Assembly: GCF_013522825.1 (NCBI RefSeq)
Contig: NZ_JAAMQZ010000028.1
Span: 1-64,000 of the forward strand
Direction: 5' to 3'
Length of the DNA stretch: 64,000 bases
Source of the DNA: Stutzerimonas stutzeri
Lineage (GTDB): Bacteria > Pseudomonadota > Gammaproteobacteria > Pseudomonadales > Pseudomonadaceae
In this document: positions 1 to 8,102 of the stretch, in pieces
How positions within the stretch are numbered: the stretch's first letter is position 1
Layout: each line of letters opens with the position of its first letter
Position numbers and translations under genes: made by a program
The notes under the pieces: generated by a model
Database searches by the model: none
What the model was told of the DNA's origin: nothing
The model's input: only the letters and a program-made list of their open reading frames with translations

Positions 1-2
1 TG

Positions 3-1208
3 TCGTCACAAAAGGCGCCGGTCTGGATTCTGGAAGGTGACATCAAGGGGTTCTTCGACAATATCAACCACGAGTGGCTGTGCCGGAATGTTCCGATGGA
101 CAGGAAGGTGCTGCGCAAATGGTTGAAGGCCGGGGTTATCGACCGGCGACAACTCATGGCTACGGAGGCCGGGACGCCGCAAGGCGGGATCATCTCGCCC
201 TGTCTGGCAAACGCCACCCTGAATGGTCTGGAGACTCAGCTAAAGCGCCATCTGGTGAAGAAGTTGGGGGTCCGGAACGCTAAGAAGAGCAAGGTGCAGT
301 GTGTTCGCTATGCGGATGACTTTGTCGTTACGGCAGCCTCGAAAGAGCTGTTAGAGGACGTGGTCAAACCTTGGGTAGAGCAATTCCTGTCGGCACGAGG
401 GGTTGCGCTGTCACGGGAGAAAACGCAGATCACGCACATCCACCAAGGCTTCGATTTTCTGGGGTGGAATTTCAGGAAGTACGTGCCGAAATCGCCGTAT
501 AGGAACGCCAAGCTGCTGATCAAGCCCTCGAAGAAGAACGTCTCGGCGTTCTATCGGAAAGTGCGTGAGATCATCAAAGGCAGCGGAGCACTGACGCAGG
601 ACGCGTTGATCGGCCAGCTGAACCCGGTACTGAAGGGGTGGGCGCAATACCACTCCACGGTCGTGGCAAAACAAACCTTCAGCAAGCTGGATAGCCTTAT
701 CTTCTGGCGACTCTGGAGGTGGGCGAAGCGGAGGCATCCGCGGAAGTCGGCTGACTGGATCAGGAAAAAATACTTCCGATCCATAGGTGGGCAGAACTGG
801 GTGTTTGCGTATCCCTACAAAAATGGCAAGGGAGAAAGGCAGTTCCGGCGGCTGTACGAGCTGGCGGAGACCGCAATCGTGCGTCACAAGCGTTTATCGG
901 GAGAGTGTCAGCCCTACGACGCGACGCAGGAGCTGAAGTGGGAGGCGTTGAGGGTTCAACGGATGCAGCACACGCTGCGTTATCGAGGACAGATCCTCAG
1001 CATCTTCCGTAGGCAGAAGGGGCTATGTGCCCTGTGCGGGCACGCGATCAACAAGGAAACCGGTTGGCACGACCATCACGTCATCAGGCGTGTGGACGGC
1101 GGGACGGATACCTTGAGGAACCGTGTGCTGCTTCATCCCAACTGTCATGCGCTGGTGCATAGCCGGCGTGAAAAGGTAACTCTGCGATACGGTGGCCAGA
1201 GATGCTAA
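3..1208 (+). CDS. ltrA: Group II intron reverse transcriptase/maturase, 5' end outside window
   Basis: Intron-encoded protein that helps its RNA splice and copies it into DNA targets. The reading frame is open from the left edge, so the N-terminus is missing. Visible in order: the RT block with GDIKGFFDNINHEWL, the RT4 block PQGGIISP, the catalytic YADD box, the RT7 block FDFLGW, a maturase (X) domain around LKGWAQYHS, and a C-terminal HNH endonuclease with paired CALCG and HPNCHALVH cysteine/histidine motifs. All catalytic motifs are intact, so the enzyme could be active. The gene ends about 50 bases before intron domain V. An ATG at 96 is internal and is not the true start. The intron structural class is not assigned here. 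Confidence 0.93.
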   Translation, partial: SSQKAPVWILEGDIKGFFDNINHEWLCRNVPMDRKVLRKWLKAGVIDRRQLMATEAGTPQGGIISPCLANATLNGLETQLKRHLVKKLGVRNAKKSKVQCVRYADDFVVTAASKELLEDVVKPWVEQFLSARGVALSREKTQITHIHQGFDFLGWNFRKYVPKSPYRNAKLLIKPSKKNVSAFYRKVREIIKGSGALTQDALIGQLNPVLKGWAQYHSTVVAKQTFSKLDSLIFWRLWRWAKRRHPRKSADWIRKKYFRSIGGQNWVFAYPYKNGKGERQFRRLYELAETAIVRHKRLSGECQPYDATQELKWEALRVQRMQHTLRYRGQILSIFRRQKGLCALCGHAINKETGWHDHHVIRRVDGGTDTLRNRVLLHPNCHALVHSRREKVTLRYGGQRC

Positions 1209-1260
1209 TATCTCGCACCATTAATGTCGGTTAGCCTCTTGGCTGGCTTTTCGTAAACTT

Positions 1261-1335
1261 GAGCCGTATGCGGTGAAAGCCGCACGTACGGTTCTTAGGG
1301 GGGGACGGGCCAGTAATGGCCTGTCCCTACCCGAC
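1261..1335 (+). ncRNA. Group II intron domains V and VI
   Basis: Bases 1261-1294 form the typical 34-nt domain V hairpin: the arms GAGCCGTATGCGG and CCGCACGTACGGTTC close on a GAAA-type loop. Bases 1300-1335 form domain VI, with complementary GGGACGGGCC and GGCCTGTCCC arms and an unpaired A at 1329, seven bases from the 3' end, where the lariat branch point belongs. Confidence 0.85.
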
Positions 1336-1357
1336 CTGCTTTCCCCGCGATGGTGTT

Positions 1358-3379
1358 ATGAGTTATCAGGTTCTAGCCCGCAAATGGCGTCCACGCTCGT
1401 TCCGCGAAATGGTCGGGCAGACGCACGTGCTCAAGGCCCTGATCAATGCGCTGGACAGTCAGCGTCTGCACCATGCCTATCTGTTCACCGGCACCCGTGG
1501 CGTCGGCAAGACCACCATCGCGCGGATCATCGCCAAGTGCCTGAACTGCGAAACCGGCGTCAGCTCCATGCCTTGTGGCGAATGTTCGGTGTGTCGCGAG
1601 ATCGACGAAGGGCGTTTCGTCGACCTGATCGAAGTCGATGCCGCGAGTCGCACCAAGGTCGAAGATACCCGTGAGCTGCTGGACAACGTGCAGTACGCAC
1701 CCAGCCGGGGTCGCTTCAAGGTCTATCTGATCGACGAAGTGCACATGCTTTCGTCGCATTCGTTCAATGCGCTGCTGAAGACGCTCGAAGAGCCGCCGCC
1801 GCACGTCAAGTTCCTGCTGGCCACCACCGATCCGCAGAAGTTGCCCGTCACCATTCTTTCGCGCTGCCTGCAGTTCTCGCTGAAGAACATGCTGCCGGAA
1901 AGGGTGGTCGAGCACCTGACCCATGTGCTGGGTGCGGAAAACGTACCCTTCGAGCCCGATGCGCTCTGGCTGCTGGGGCGTGCCGCCGACGGTTCGATGC
2001 GCGATGCCATGAGCCTGACCGACCAGGCGATCGCCTTCGGCGAAGGCAAGGTGCTGGCCGAGGATGTGCGCAGCATGCTCGGCACCCTCGATCATGGTCA
2101 GGTCTACGGCGTGTTGCAGGCGCTGCTGGAAGGTGATGCCCGTGCGTTGCTGGAGGCGGTTCGCCATCTGGCCGAGCAAGGTCCCGACTGGGGCGGCGTG
2201 CTGGCGGAAATACTCAACGTGCTGCACCGCGTGGCCATTGCCCAGGCGCTGCCGGAGGCGGTGGACAATGGCCAGGGTGATCGCGAGCGGGTGCTGGCTC
2301 TGGCCCAGGCGCTGCCTGCCGAGGACGTGCAGTTCTATTACCAGATGGGCTTGATCGGTCGGCGCGATCTGCCGTTGGCGCCGGACCCGCGCAGTGGCTT
2401 CGAGATGGTCCTGCTGCGCATGCTGGCGTTTCGCCCGGCGGGTAGTGAAAACGCGCCGCGAACACCCTTAAAGAATCAGGGAATCAGTCCGGCCACGACT
2501 GATTCCCAGGCGGCGCCGGTGGCCGCCACGATGCTTGCAGCTGCGCCCGCGGTGCCTGTCGCCGCTGCACCTGTGCCATCCAGTGTTGCCGTCGAGCCTG
2601 AAGTTCTGGCGCAGCCTGCTTCTGATGCTGTCGCTGAGTCGGCTTTCGAAGAGCCCTCAGAAGAGCCTGCGCAGGCGCCCGTTGCCGAGGAACCGGCGGC
2701 ACAGTTTATGCCCGCAGCGCCGCCCATCGATCTGCCCTGGGAAGAGCGTCCAGCCCCGGCTGTTTTGGAGCCGCCCGCCCGCAGCGAACCGGCGCAGGCC
2801 GTTACCGAGCCGATTGAGCCCGCCACTGCGCCGGTTCCGGTCGAAGAGGTGGATGATGACGAGCCACCGTTGAGCGATGAGGATTATTTCGAGGCTGAAA
2901 CCCAGGCCGAAGCCTATCTGGACACGCTGGAATCATTCGAACCCGCTGCCGAAATCGCCGAGCCTGCGCTTGCCATGGAGCCGGCCACAGGCCTGGCCGC
3001 GGAGTGGCAGAGCATCTATCTCAAGCTGGGCTTGTCTGGCCTGACTGGCAGTATCGCCTCCAACTGCACGCTGATTTCGGTCGAGGATGATCGCTGGCTG
3101 ATGCACCTGGACCCGGCGCAGAGCGCACTGTTCAATGCAACCCAGCAACGGCGCCTGAACGAGGCGCTCGATCAGTATCATGGCCGGCCCCTGAAGCTGG
3201 TGATCGAACTGCAGACACCGCAACAGGAAACCCCGGCTCAGGCGGCGGCCCGGTATCGTACGCAGCGGCAGCAGGCCGCCGAGCAGTCGATCCAGTCCGA
3301 TCCGCTGGTCCAACAACTGATGCAGCAATTTGCGGCGGTGATCCGCGAGGGCACCATCGAACCCCTGGAACAACCCTGA
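1358..3379 (+). CDS. dnaX: DNA polymerase III subunits gamma/tau
   Basis: Clamp-loader ATPase that links the polymerase cores and loads the beta clamp; cytoplasmic, at the replication fork. 673 residues. Walker A is GTRGVGKT at about 45-52. The zinc cysteines are C64, C73, C76 and C79, Walker B/DEVH lies near 125-128, and SRC at 168-170. An Ala/Pro/Glu-rich linker (about 370-540) leads to the tau-specific C-terminal domain. The start is the ATG before SYQVLARKW; an upstream in-frame ATG at 1316 lies inside the intron. I saw no A-AAA-AAG slippery heptamer, so a frameshifted gamma form is not supported here. No clear Shine-Dalgarno precedes the start, which sits 22 bases from the intron. ebfC and recR follow. 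Confidence 0.96.
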   Translation: MSYQVLARKWRPRSFREMVGQTHVLKALINALDSQRLHHAYLFTGTRGVGKTTIARIIAKCLNCETGVSSMPCGECSVCREIDEGRFVDLIEVDAASRTKVEDTRELLDNVQYAPSRGRFKVYLIDEVHMLSSHSFNALLKTLEEPPPHVKFLLATTDPQKLPVTILSRCLQFSLKNMLPERVVEHLTHVLGAENVPFEPDALWLLGRAADGSMRDAMSLTDQAIAFGEGKVLAEDVRSMLGTLDHGQVYGVLQALLEGDARALLEAVRHLAEQGPDWGGVLAEILNVLHRVAIAQALPEAVDNGQGDRERVLALAQALPAEDVQFYYQMGLIGRRDLPLAPDPRSGFEMVLLRMLAFRPAGSENAPRTPLKNQGISPATTDSQAAPVAATMLAAAPAVPVAAAPVPSSVAVEPEVLAQPASDAVAESAFEEPSEEPAQAPVAEEPAAQFMPAAPPIDLPWEERPAPAVLEPPARSEPAQAVTEPIEPATAPVPVEEVDDDEPPLSDEDYFEAETQAEAYLDTLESFEPAAEIAEPALAMEPATGLAAEWQSIYLKLGLSGLTGSIASNCTLISVEDDRWLMHLDPAQSALFNATQQRRLNEALDQYHGRPLKLVIELQTPQQETPAQAAARYRTQRQQAAEQSIQSDPLVQQLMQQFAAVIREGTIEPLEQP

Positions 3380-3398
3380 TCGACCCGAGGAAATCCCC

Positions 3399-3725
3399 AT
3401 GATGAAAGGTGGCATGGCCGGCCTGATGAAGCAGGCGCAGCAGATGCAGGAAAAGATGCAGAAAATGCAGGAAGAGCTGGCGAACGCTGAAGTGACCGGC
3501 CAATCCGGCGCTGGCCTGGTCAGTGTGGTGATGAACGGTCGTCACGACGTCAAGCACGTCAGCCTCGATGACAGCCTGATGCAGGAAGACAAGGACATCC
3601 TCGAAGACCTGATTGCCGCCGCCGTGAACGATGCGGTACGCAAGATCGAGGCGAACAGCCAGGAAAAAATGTCCGGTATGACCGCCGGCATGCAACTCCC
3701 TCCCGGCTTCAAGATGCCGTTCTAA
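3399..3725 (+). CDS. ebfC: YbaB/EbfC nucleoid-associated protein
   Basis: Small DNA-binding protein of the YbaB/EbfC family (108 residues), conserved between dnaX and recR in many bacteria. The N-terminus is a long charged, methionine-rich helix (about 1-30, QQMQEKMQKMQEEL) used for dimerisation. It is followed by the beta-stranded core (GAGLVSVVMNGRHDV) and a C-terminal tail ending PPGFKMPF. A good GAGGAAA ribosome site lies 8 bases before the ATG. It starts 19 bases after dnaX, so co-transcription is likely. Its role is known only generally, as chromosome organisation or a repair-associated function with RecR. Confidence 0.93.
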   Translation: MMKGGMAGLMKQAQQMQEKMQKMQEELANAEVTGQSGAGLVSVVMNGRHDVKHVSLDDSLMQEDKDILEDLIAAAVNDAVRKIEANSQEKMSGMTAGMQLPPGFKMPF

Positions 3726-3750
3726 AAAGCAGCTGAAAGCTTGAAGCCCG

Positions 3751-3839
3751 AAGCTGGAAGAAAGAGCTTGACCGGCGTTGGCCGCGGCCTCTGACACTAG
3801 CTTCCAGCTTCCAGCTTCCAGCTTCCAGCTTCCAGCTTC
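3751..3839 (+). repeat. Tandem AGCTTCC heptamer array with facing complementary copy
   Basis: Bases 3799-3839 hold nearly six head-to-tail copies of AGCTTCC. Upstream, 3751-3761 (GAAGCTGGAAG) is complementary to the array, so the RNA between ebfC and recR can form a hairpin in several registers. The array ends 9 bases before the recR start codon, so it lies in the recR ribosome-binding region. No spacers, hence not CRISPR. Confidence 0.85.
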
Positions 3840-3848
3840 GGGATTTCC

Positions 3849-4448
3849 ATGAGCTTCAGCCCCCTGATTCGCCAACTCATCGACGCATTGCGCATTCTTC
3901 CCGGCGTTGGGCAGAAGACGGCACAACGCATGGCCCTGCAGATGCTCGAGCGTGATCGCAGTGGTGGTTTGCGTCTGGCCCAGGCGCTGACGCGGGCGAT
4001 GGAGAATGTCGCTTATTGCCAGCAGTGCCGCACCCTCAGCGAAGAGGCGCTGTGCGCGCAGTGTGCTGATCCGCGCCGGGACGATAGCCTGCTGTGCATC
4101 GTGCAGAGTCCGGTGGATGTCTTCGCGGTCGAGCAGACCGGCTTTCGTGGTCGCTATTTCGTGCTCAAGGGGCATCTGTCGCCCCTCGATGGCCTGGGGC
4201 CGGAAGCCATCGGTATTCCCGAATTACTGACACGTGTTGCCGCAGGCAGTTTCAGCGAAGTGATCTTGGCCACCAACCCGACCGTGGAAGGCGAGGCCAC
4301 CGCCCATTACATCGCGCAGCTGTTGATCCCCAAGGGGCTGACCCTCAGCCGGATCGCGCATGGTGTGCCGTTGGGCGGCGAATTGGACCTGGTGGATGGC
4401 GGCACTCTGGCCCACGCGCTGGCCGGGCGCAAGACCATCCATCTGTAG
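3849..4448 (+). CDS. recR: Recombination mediator protein RecR
   Basis: Works with RecO and RecF to load RecA on gapped DNA. 199 residues, the normal family size. An N-terminal helix-hairpin-helix (LRILPGVGQKTAQRMAL, about 14-30) is followed by a four-cysteine zinc finger (YCQQC ... LCAQC, about 57-72), a Toprim domain beginning LLCIVQSPVDVFAVE, and the C-terminal GEATAHYIAQLL segment. The start codon follows the heptamer array directly and no strong Shine-Dalgarno is visible, so translation may depend on ebfC. Last gene of the dnaX-ebfC-recR group. Confidence 0.96.
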   Translation: MSFSPLIRQLIDALRILPGVGQKTAQRMALQMLERDRSGGLRLAQALTRAMENVAYCQQCRTLSEEALCAQCADPRRDDSLLCIVQSPVDVFAVEQTGFRGRYFVLKGHLSPLDGLGPEAIGIPELLTRVAAGSFSEVILATNPTVEGEATAHYIAQLLIPKGLTLSRIAHGVPLGGELDLVDGGTLAHALAGRKTIHL

Positions 4449-4450
4449 GC

Positions 4451-4583
4451 CGGGTCACGCTTCACCGACCCGACGAGAACGATCAGACGGCATAGGGCGA
4501 AAGCCTTGCTTGCGGTTGCCTGTGCATCAGTTTGTCGGATCAGGTATCCAGATCGTCGGATTACGCTTCGCTAGCCGACCTAC
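4451..4583. repeat. REP-like hairpins downstream of recR
   Basis: Two short palindromic units typical of Pseudomonas intergenic repeats. One is CGGGTC...GACCCG (4451-4472), the other a GTCGG...CCGAC unit (4555-4583). Close relatives recur at 13194-13270 and 45222-45246. Together they may end the dnaX-recR transcript. Confidence 0.6.
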
Positions 4584-4687
4584 ATCAGTGCCAATCACTG
4601 CATCGATATAACTTTCCGTCTGGAGCATATGGCCAGCCAAGAGGTGCAGGCTATGCATCAGATCGTGTAAAGTTCTAAGCCAATGAA

Positions 4688-4733
4688 GATATATAACCAG
4701 GTAGAATAATAAGCTTTCTTTTGGTTATATATC
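4688..4733. promoter_or_regulatory. 12-bp perfect inverted repeat, candidate operator
   Basis: GATATATAACCA (4688-4699) and TGGTTATATATC (4722-4733) are exact reverse complements. Their centres are 34 bp apart, about three helical turns. The right arm ends 28 bases before the start of the ABC transporter gene at 4762. The AT-rich arms stand out from the surrounding sequence. The spacing suits a looping or tetrameric regulator; a hairpin is an alternative. No regulator gene lies next to it. Confidence 0.5.
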
Positions 4734-4761
4734 GCAAGCGTGCACAGCGTTGAGGTCGAAG

Positions 4762-5751
4762 ATGAAGGCAAGGTACTGGCTGGTCCCCGCTCTGTTGCTG
4801 ATGAGCGCATTCGCGCAGGCACAGGAAACATTCAAGGTTGGCTACATCCGCGTCATGGATGATGCCCAGGCGATGGTTGCCCATGAGGCGCAGTTGTACA
4901 AGAAGCATGGCCTGGACGTCGAGCTGGTCGAATTCAGTTCCGGTACCGATCTGATCAAGGCCATCGTCGGTGGGCAGCTGGACACCGGGGTGCTGGGTTT
5001 CACCAATGCCGTTGCCTGGGCCTCCAAGGGCGCCGATCTGAAGGTGGTTGGCGGAGCCCAGCAGGGCTATCACTCGATTCTGGTGCGCAACGAAACCGGT
5101 ATCGAGGATGTTGCTGGTCTCAAGGGGCACCGTCTGGCTTCGCAGCGCGAGGGCAGCACTGCCGATTCGGTACTGCGTGGTGTCACGCTGAAGGCTGCCG
5201 GGCTGGCGCCCAGCGATGTGAACATCATGGGTGTCAGCCCGGCAGTTGCCGTACAGTCGCTGGTGTCCGGGCGGGTCGATGCAGCCTTCCTGTTCGAACC
5301 CTATGACCGCATCGCCCAGCTGGTGGCTCCGGTCAAGCAGATCTACGAGATCGGTGAAGTCTGGCCTTTCCCCTGCATGGTGGTGATCACCTCCGGCGAA
5401 ACCCTGAGCAAGCGCAAGGAGGCCGTGTGGAAATCCCTCGATGCTCAGCGCGAAGCCATCGAATTGCTGGAGAACCAGCCTGCCGAAGCCGCCAGGCTGA
5501 TCGCCGGCTATTTCATCGCCGAGCCGACGCTCAAGACCCTGGAGCGTGGCGAGCTGCCGCGTGAAGTGGTGATCGAGGAAGCCATCGCCACCCAGGATTT
5601 CACTGCGAAACTGGATGAGGCTGATCTGGCGCGCATTCAGGAACTGGCCGATATTCTGCAGGAGCTGGGTTCGCTGAAGACCCGCGACGGCAAGCCGTTC
5701 GATACCCGCGCGATCCTGGACCTGTCCTGGCAGGAAGCACGCGAACTCTGA
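4762..5751 (+). CDS. ABC transporter substrate-binding protein, nitrate/sulfonate (NMT1/SsuA-like) family
   Basis: Periplasmic ligand-binding protein. 329 residues with a Sec signal peptide (MKARYWLVPALLLMSAFAQA) cleaved before QETFKVGY. The fold signature KVGYIRVMDDAQAMVAHEAQLYK and the middle segment around GVSPAVAVQSLVSGRVDAAFLFEP are typical of the taurine/nitrate/sulfonate class. The ATG at 4762 follows GAGGTCG; an in-frame TTG at 4750 is less likely. First gene of the importer, followed by a terminator-like hairpin, then ATPase and permease. Ligand not deducible; a small organic anion, sulfonate or thiamine-precursor-like molecule are possibilities. Confidence 0.85.
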   Translation: MKARYWLVPALLLMSAFAQAQETFKVGYIRVMDDAQAMVAHEAQLYKKHGLDVELVEFSSGTDLIKAIVGGQLDTGVLGFTNAVAWASKGADLKVVGGAQQGYHSILVRNETGIEDVAGLKGHRLASQREGSTADSVLRGVTLKAAGLAPSDVNIMGVSPAVAVQSLVSGRVDAAFLFEPYDRIAQLVAPVKQIYEIGEVWPFPCMVVITSGETLSKRKEAVWKSLDAQREAIELLENQPAEAARLIAGYFIAEPTLKTLERGELPREVVIEEAIATQDFTAKLDEADLARIQELADILQELGSLKTRDGKPFDTRAILDLSWQEAREL

Positions 5752-5802
5752 TCGCTTCATCAGCGCCCTGTTGACAGGCCGTTGATGCTGCTGATCGCTC
5801 AT

Positions 5803-5830
5803 TGCCCGGCCACGTGCCGGGCAGTTTTCA
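5803..5830 (+). terminator. Terminator-like hairpin inside the ABC operon
   Basis: TGCCCGGC (5803-5810) and GCCGGGCA (5816-5823) form a perfect 8-bp stem with a 5-nt loop, followed by GTTTTCATT. It lies between the binding-protein gene and the ATPase gene and probably lowers downstream expression or stabilises the upstream mRNA. Confidence 0.6.
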
Positions 5831-5870
5831 TTCTGCCGGCTGTCGCCGGCGAAGTTCTTTCAGGTTTTTC

Positions 5871-6617
5871 ATGCAACTCAGATTCGAAGAAGTAGACAAG
5901 CGGTTCGGGCAGCTTGAGGTCATCAAAGGCTTCAATGCCGAGTTCGCCCAGGGCGAACTGGTGGCGTTGGTCGGACCTTCCGGCTGCGGCAAATCGACCC
6001 TGCTGCACTTGGTGGCCGGACTGGAAAACCCCACCGCTGGCCGTGTGCTGGCCGATGGCGAGAAGATTCCCGGCCCGAGCCCCCGCCGCACGCTGGTGTT
6101 CCAGGAGCACGCGCTTTACCCGTGGCTGAGCCTGCAAGGCAACGTCGCCATGGCGCTGGAGCTGCAGGGCGTGGCCAAGGCCAGCGCTTTCGAGCAGGCA
6201 GCGGACTGGCTGGCGCGGGTGAGTCTGGATGGTTTCGAGCATTACTACCCGCACCAGGTCTCCGGCGGCATGCGTCAGCGCACGGCCTTGGCGCGTGCCT
6301 TTATCGCCAAACCCGAAGTGCTGCTGCTCGATGAGCCCTTCGGTGCACTGGATGCGCTGACCCGTATGGCACTGCAGGACGTGTTACTGGAACTGATCAA
6401 GCAGCACCAGCCCACCGTGCTGCTGGTGACCCATGATGTCGATGAGGCGCTGTACCTGGCCGACCATGTGCTGGTATTCAGCGCGCGCCCGGCGCAGGTG
6501 CTGAAAACCTTCAACTTCACCCATTGCGAAAAGAGCCATGATCTGACCGCGTTCGCCGCTGAGCGAACCGAGATCCTGCGCTTGCTGGGCATCAAGACGG
6601 AGGTCGGCCAGCCATGA
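5871..6617 (+). CDS. ABC transporter ATP-binding protein, nitrate/sulfonate/taurine class
   Basis: Energises the importer from the cytoplasmic face. 248 residues. Walker A is GPSGCGKST (about 35-43), the Q-loop lies at VFQEHALYPWL, the signature is VSGGMRQR, Walker B is LLLDEPFGALD, and the H-loop is LLVTHDVDEA. I chose the ATG at 5871, where the family normally begins (MQLRFEEVDKRFG). A longer in-frame ORF from 5802 overlaps the terminator-like hairpin and adds 23 unrelated residues. The gene overlaps the permease start by 4 bases (ATGA), so translation is coupled. Confidence 0.9.
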   Translation: MQLRFEEVDKRFGQLEVIKGFNAEFAQGELVALVGPSGCGKSTLLHLVAGLENPTAGRVLADGEKIPGPSPRRTLVFQEHALYPWLSLQGNVAMALELQGVAKASAFEQAADWLARVSLDGFEHYYPHQVSGGMRQRTALARAFIAKPEVLLLDEPFGALDALTRMALQDVLLELIKQHQPTVLLVTHDVDEALYLADHVLVFSARPAQVLKTFNFTHCEKSHDLTAFAAERTEILRLLGIKTEVGQP

Positions 6618-7387
6618 GTCAGCCACGTCGTCTAACCGGCCCGAAAAAATACCTCGCCGTGGTGCTGGCGGTTCTGTTCATCCTGCTGATCTGGCAGGCG
6701 GCGGCCTGGAGCCTGCCGTCATTCCTGATGCCGGGAATTCCCACGGTGCTTGAGCGGCTGTTCACCACGGTACAGGAGCCAGCATTTCGCGAAGGCCTGT
6801 ACGGCAGCATGAGTCGTCTCGGAAGTGGCTACAGCTTTGCCTTGCTGTTCGGTATCGGCTTTGGCCTGGTCGGCGGGGTGCTGTTCTTCTTCCGTGAAAT
6901 CCTGCGCTCGGCCATCGTCATCCTGCAGTCGATTCCCTCGATTGCCTGGGTACCGCTGTTCCTGATCGTCATGGGCTTTGGCAACCTGCCGATCATCGTG
7001 GTGGTGGCGCTGGCCGCATTCTTCCCCATGGCGTTGTCGGTGATGAATGCCACCGAAAGCGTGCAGCCGGTACATGTCGCCGCCGCGCGGGTGATGGGGG
7101 CGTCACGCTGGCAGTTGCTGCGCCGTGTCTACCTGCCGGCGGTAATGCCGGAGTTGATCACCGGTGCCCAGCTGGCGTTCGGCAACGCCTGGCGTGCGCT
7201 GATTTCCGCTGAAATGCTGATCGGTTTCGGCCAGGGCCTGGGACGTTCGCTGGCGTATTCAGGTGAGATCGCCGACATGAGCGGCGTGATGATGAATATT
7301 CTGGTGATCGCCATCCTCGCCACCCTGATCGATCAGGTGGTGCTGGAAAAATTCAAGCAGAGGATGCTGCGCTACCAATACGTCTGA
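6614..7387 (+). CDS. ABC transporter permease, nitrate/sulfonate class
   Basis: Inner-membrane channel subunit, 257 residues, with about six hydrophobic segments. The ATPase-contacting EAA loop is visible as AAARVMGASRWQLLRRVYLPAVMPELITG. Overlaps the ATPase gene by 4 bases. Together with 4762-5751 and 5871-6617 it makes one importer. Confidence 0.9.
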   Translation: MSQPRRLTGPKKYLAVVLAVLFILLIWQAAAWSLPSFLMPGIPTVLERLFTTVQEPAFREGLYGSMSRLGSGYSFALLFGIGFGLVGGVLFFFREILRSAIVILQSIPSIAWVPLFLIVMGFGNLPIIVVVALAAFFPMALSVMNATESVQPVHVAAARVMGASRWQLLRRVYLPAVMPELITGAQLAFGNAWRALISAEMLIGFGQGLGRSLAYSGEIADMSGVMMNILVIAILATLIDQVVLEKFKQRMLRYQYV

Positions 7388-7398
7388 GGTCGCTTGCC

Positions 7399-8094
7399 GT
7401 GCGCGTATTACCGTTTCTAGTCTTGTTGCCGGCCCTGCTGGGGCCGGTCCTGGCATCTGCACAGCCGCTGCAGGCGACGCTGCCGGAATACCGCATCTTG
7501 TCGAGCACCGAAACGGACAGCTTCGAGTCGGCACTGCTGGAGGTTTTAGGTGAGGCGCTGGGGCAGGCGGTAACCATTACGCATCAGCCTGACAGCGCCA
7601 ACCTGCGGCTGGGGCCGGTAGACGCTGGCCCGCTCTACTACCAGTCGGTCCCCGCCGCCCTGACGGCCAACGAAGGCGGTGTCGCAGATTGGCAGCATCT
7701 TCGCAACCAGCCGGTCTGTCTCGTTGCGGCCAGCCCTTACGCGCAGTTGGTTACGCAGCGCTTCGGCGCACAGCCGCGTGAATACCCCAGCACCGCACAT
7801 GCCCTGATCGGCCTCAAGCTTGGTGAATGCCGCTCGGTGGTTGACGACCAGCGCCTGCTTGCGGAAATAGCGAAGCTGCCCGAGTGGCGTCGTTACGACA
7901 GCCTGCTGGCGGCTCTGCCCGAAGGCGAGCAGCAGCTGCGTATCAGCACGCCGGATGCCGTGCTGCAGGCGCGCATCGACGGGTTGCTGGCGCAGTGGAA
8001 GGAAGAGGGGACGCTGGAAGAACTGATCCGCTTCTGGATCGATGAAGTAGCGTTTCAAGCCTATGTGCTGGCCGATACTCTGGATTGCCACTGA
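7399..8094 (+). CDS. Secreted solute-binding-like protein of unknown function
   Basis: 231 residues with a signal peptide (MRVLPFLVLLPALLGPVLASA). GTG start after GAGGT. The body resembles a periplasmic binding protein of the family 3/PhnD-like fold: ALTANEGGVADWQHLRNQPVCL, then a C-terminal LLAQWKEEGTLEELIRFWIDE, a pattern often seen at the end of amino-acid-binding proteins. It begins 11 bases after the permease and is probably in the same transcript. A second ligand receptor or an accessory sensor for the importer fits the context; function is not proven. Confidence 0.7.
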   Translation: MRVLPFLVLLPALLGPVLASAQPLQATLPEYRILSSTETDSFESALLEVLGEALGQAVTITHQPDSANLRLGPVDAGPLYYQSVPAALTANEGGVADWQHLRNQPVCLVAASPYAQLVTQRFGAQPREYPSTAHALIGLKLGECRSVVDDQRLLAEIAKLPEWRRYDSLLAALPEGEQQLRISTPDAVLQARIDGLLAQWKEEGTLEELIRFWIDEVAFQAYVLADTLDCH

Positions 8095-8102
8095 GCTGCC
8101 CG

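Larger units (their letters stand above)
1..1335 (+). mobile_element. Group II intron, 3' portion
   Basis: The element comprises the maturase frame followed by the conserved 3' ribozyme domains and runs off the left edge. The 3' boundary is placed at 1335, where domain VI ends in CCGAC after a presumed bulged branch-point A at 1329. It lies in the same orientation as dnaX, in the dnaX leader, 22 bases before the dnaX start codon. Splicing would therefore restore the original leader. The boundary is inferred from fold and end sequence, not from comparison with an empty site. Confidence 0.85.

Noticed and set aside
1358..3379. Programmed frameshift producing the gamma subunit
   Set aside because: No A-AAA-AAG slippery sequence seen in the gene.
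3799..3839. Possible CRISPR array
   Set aside because: Seven-base units joined without spacers; a simple tandem repeat.
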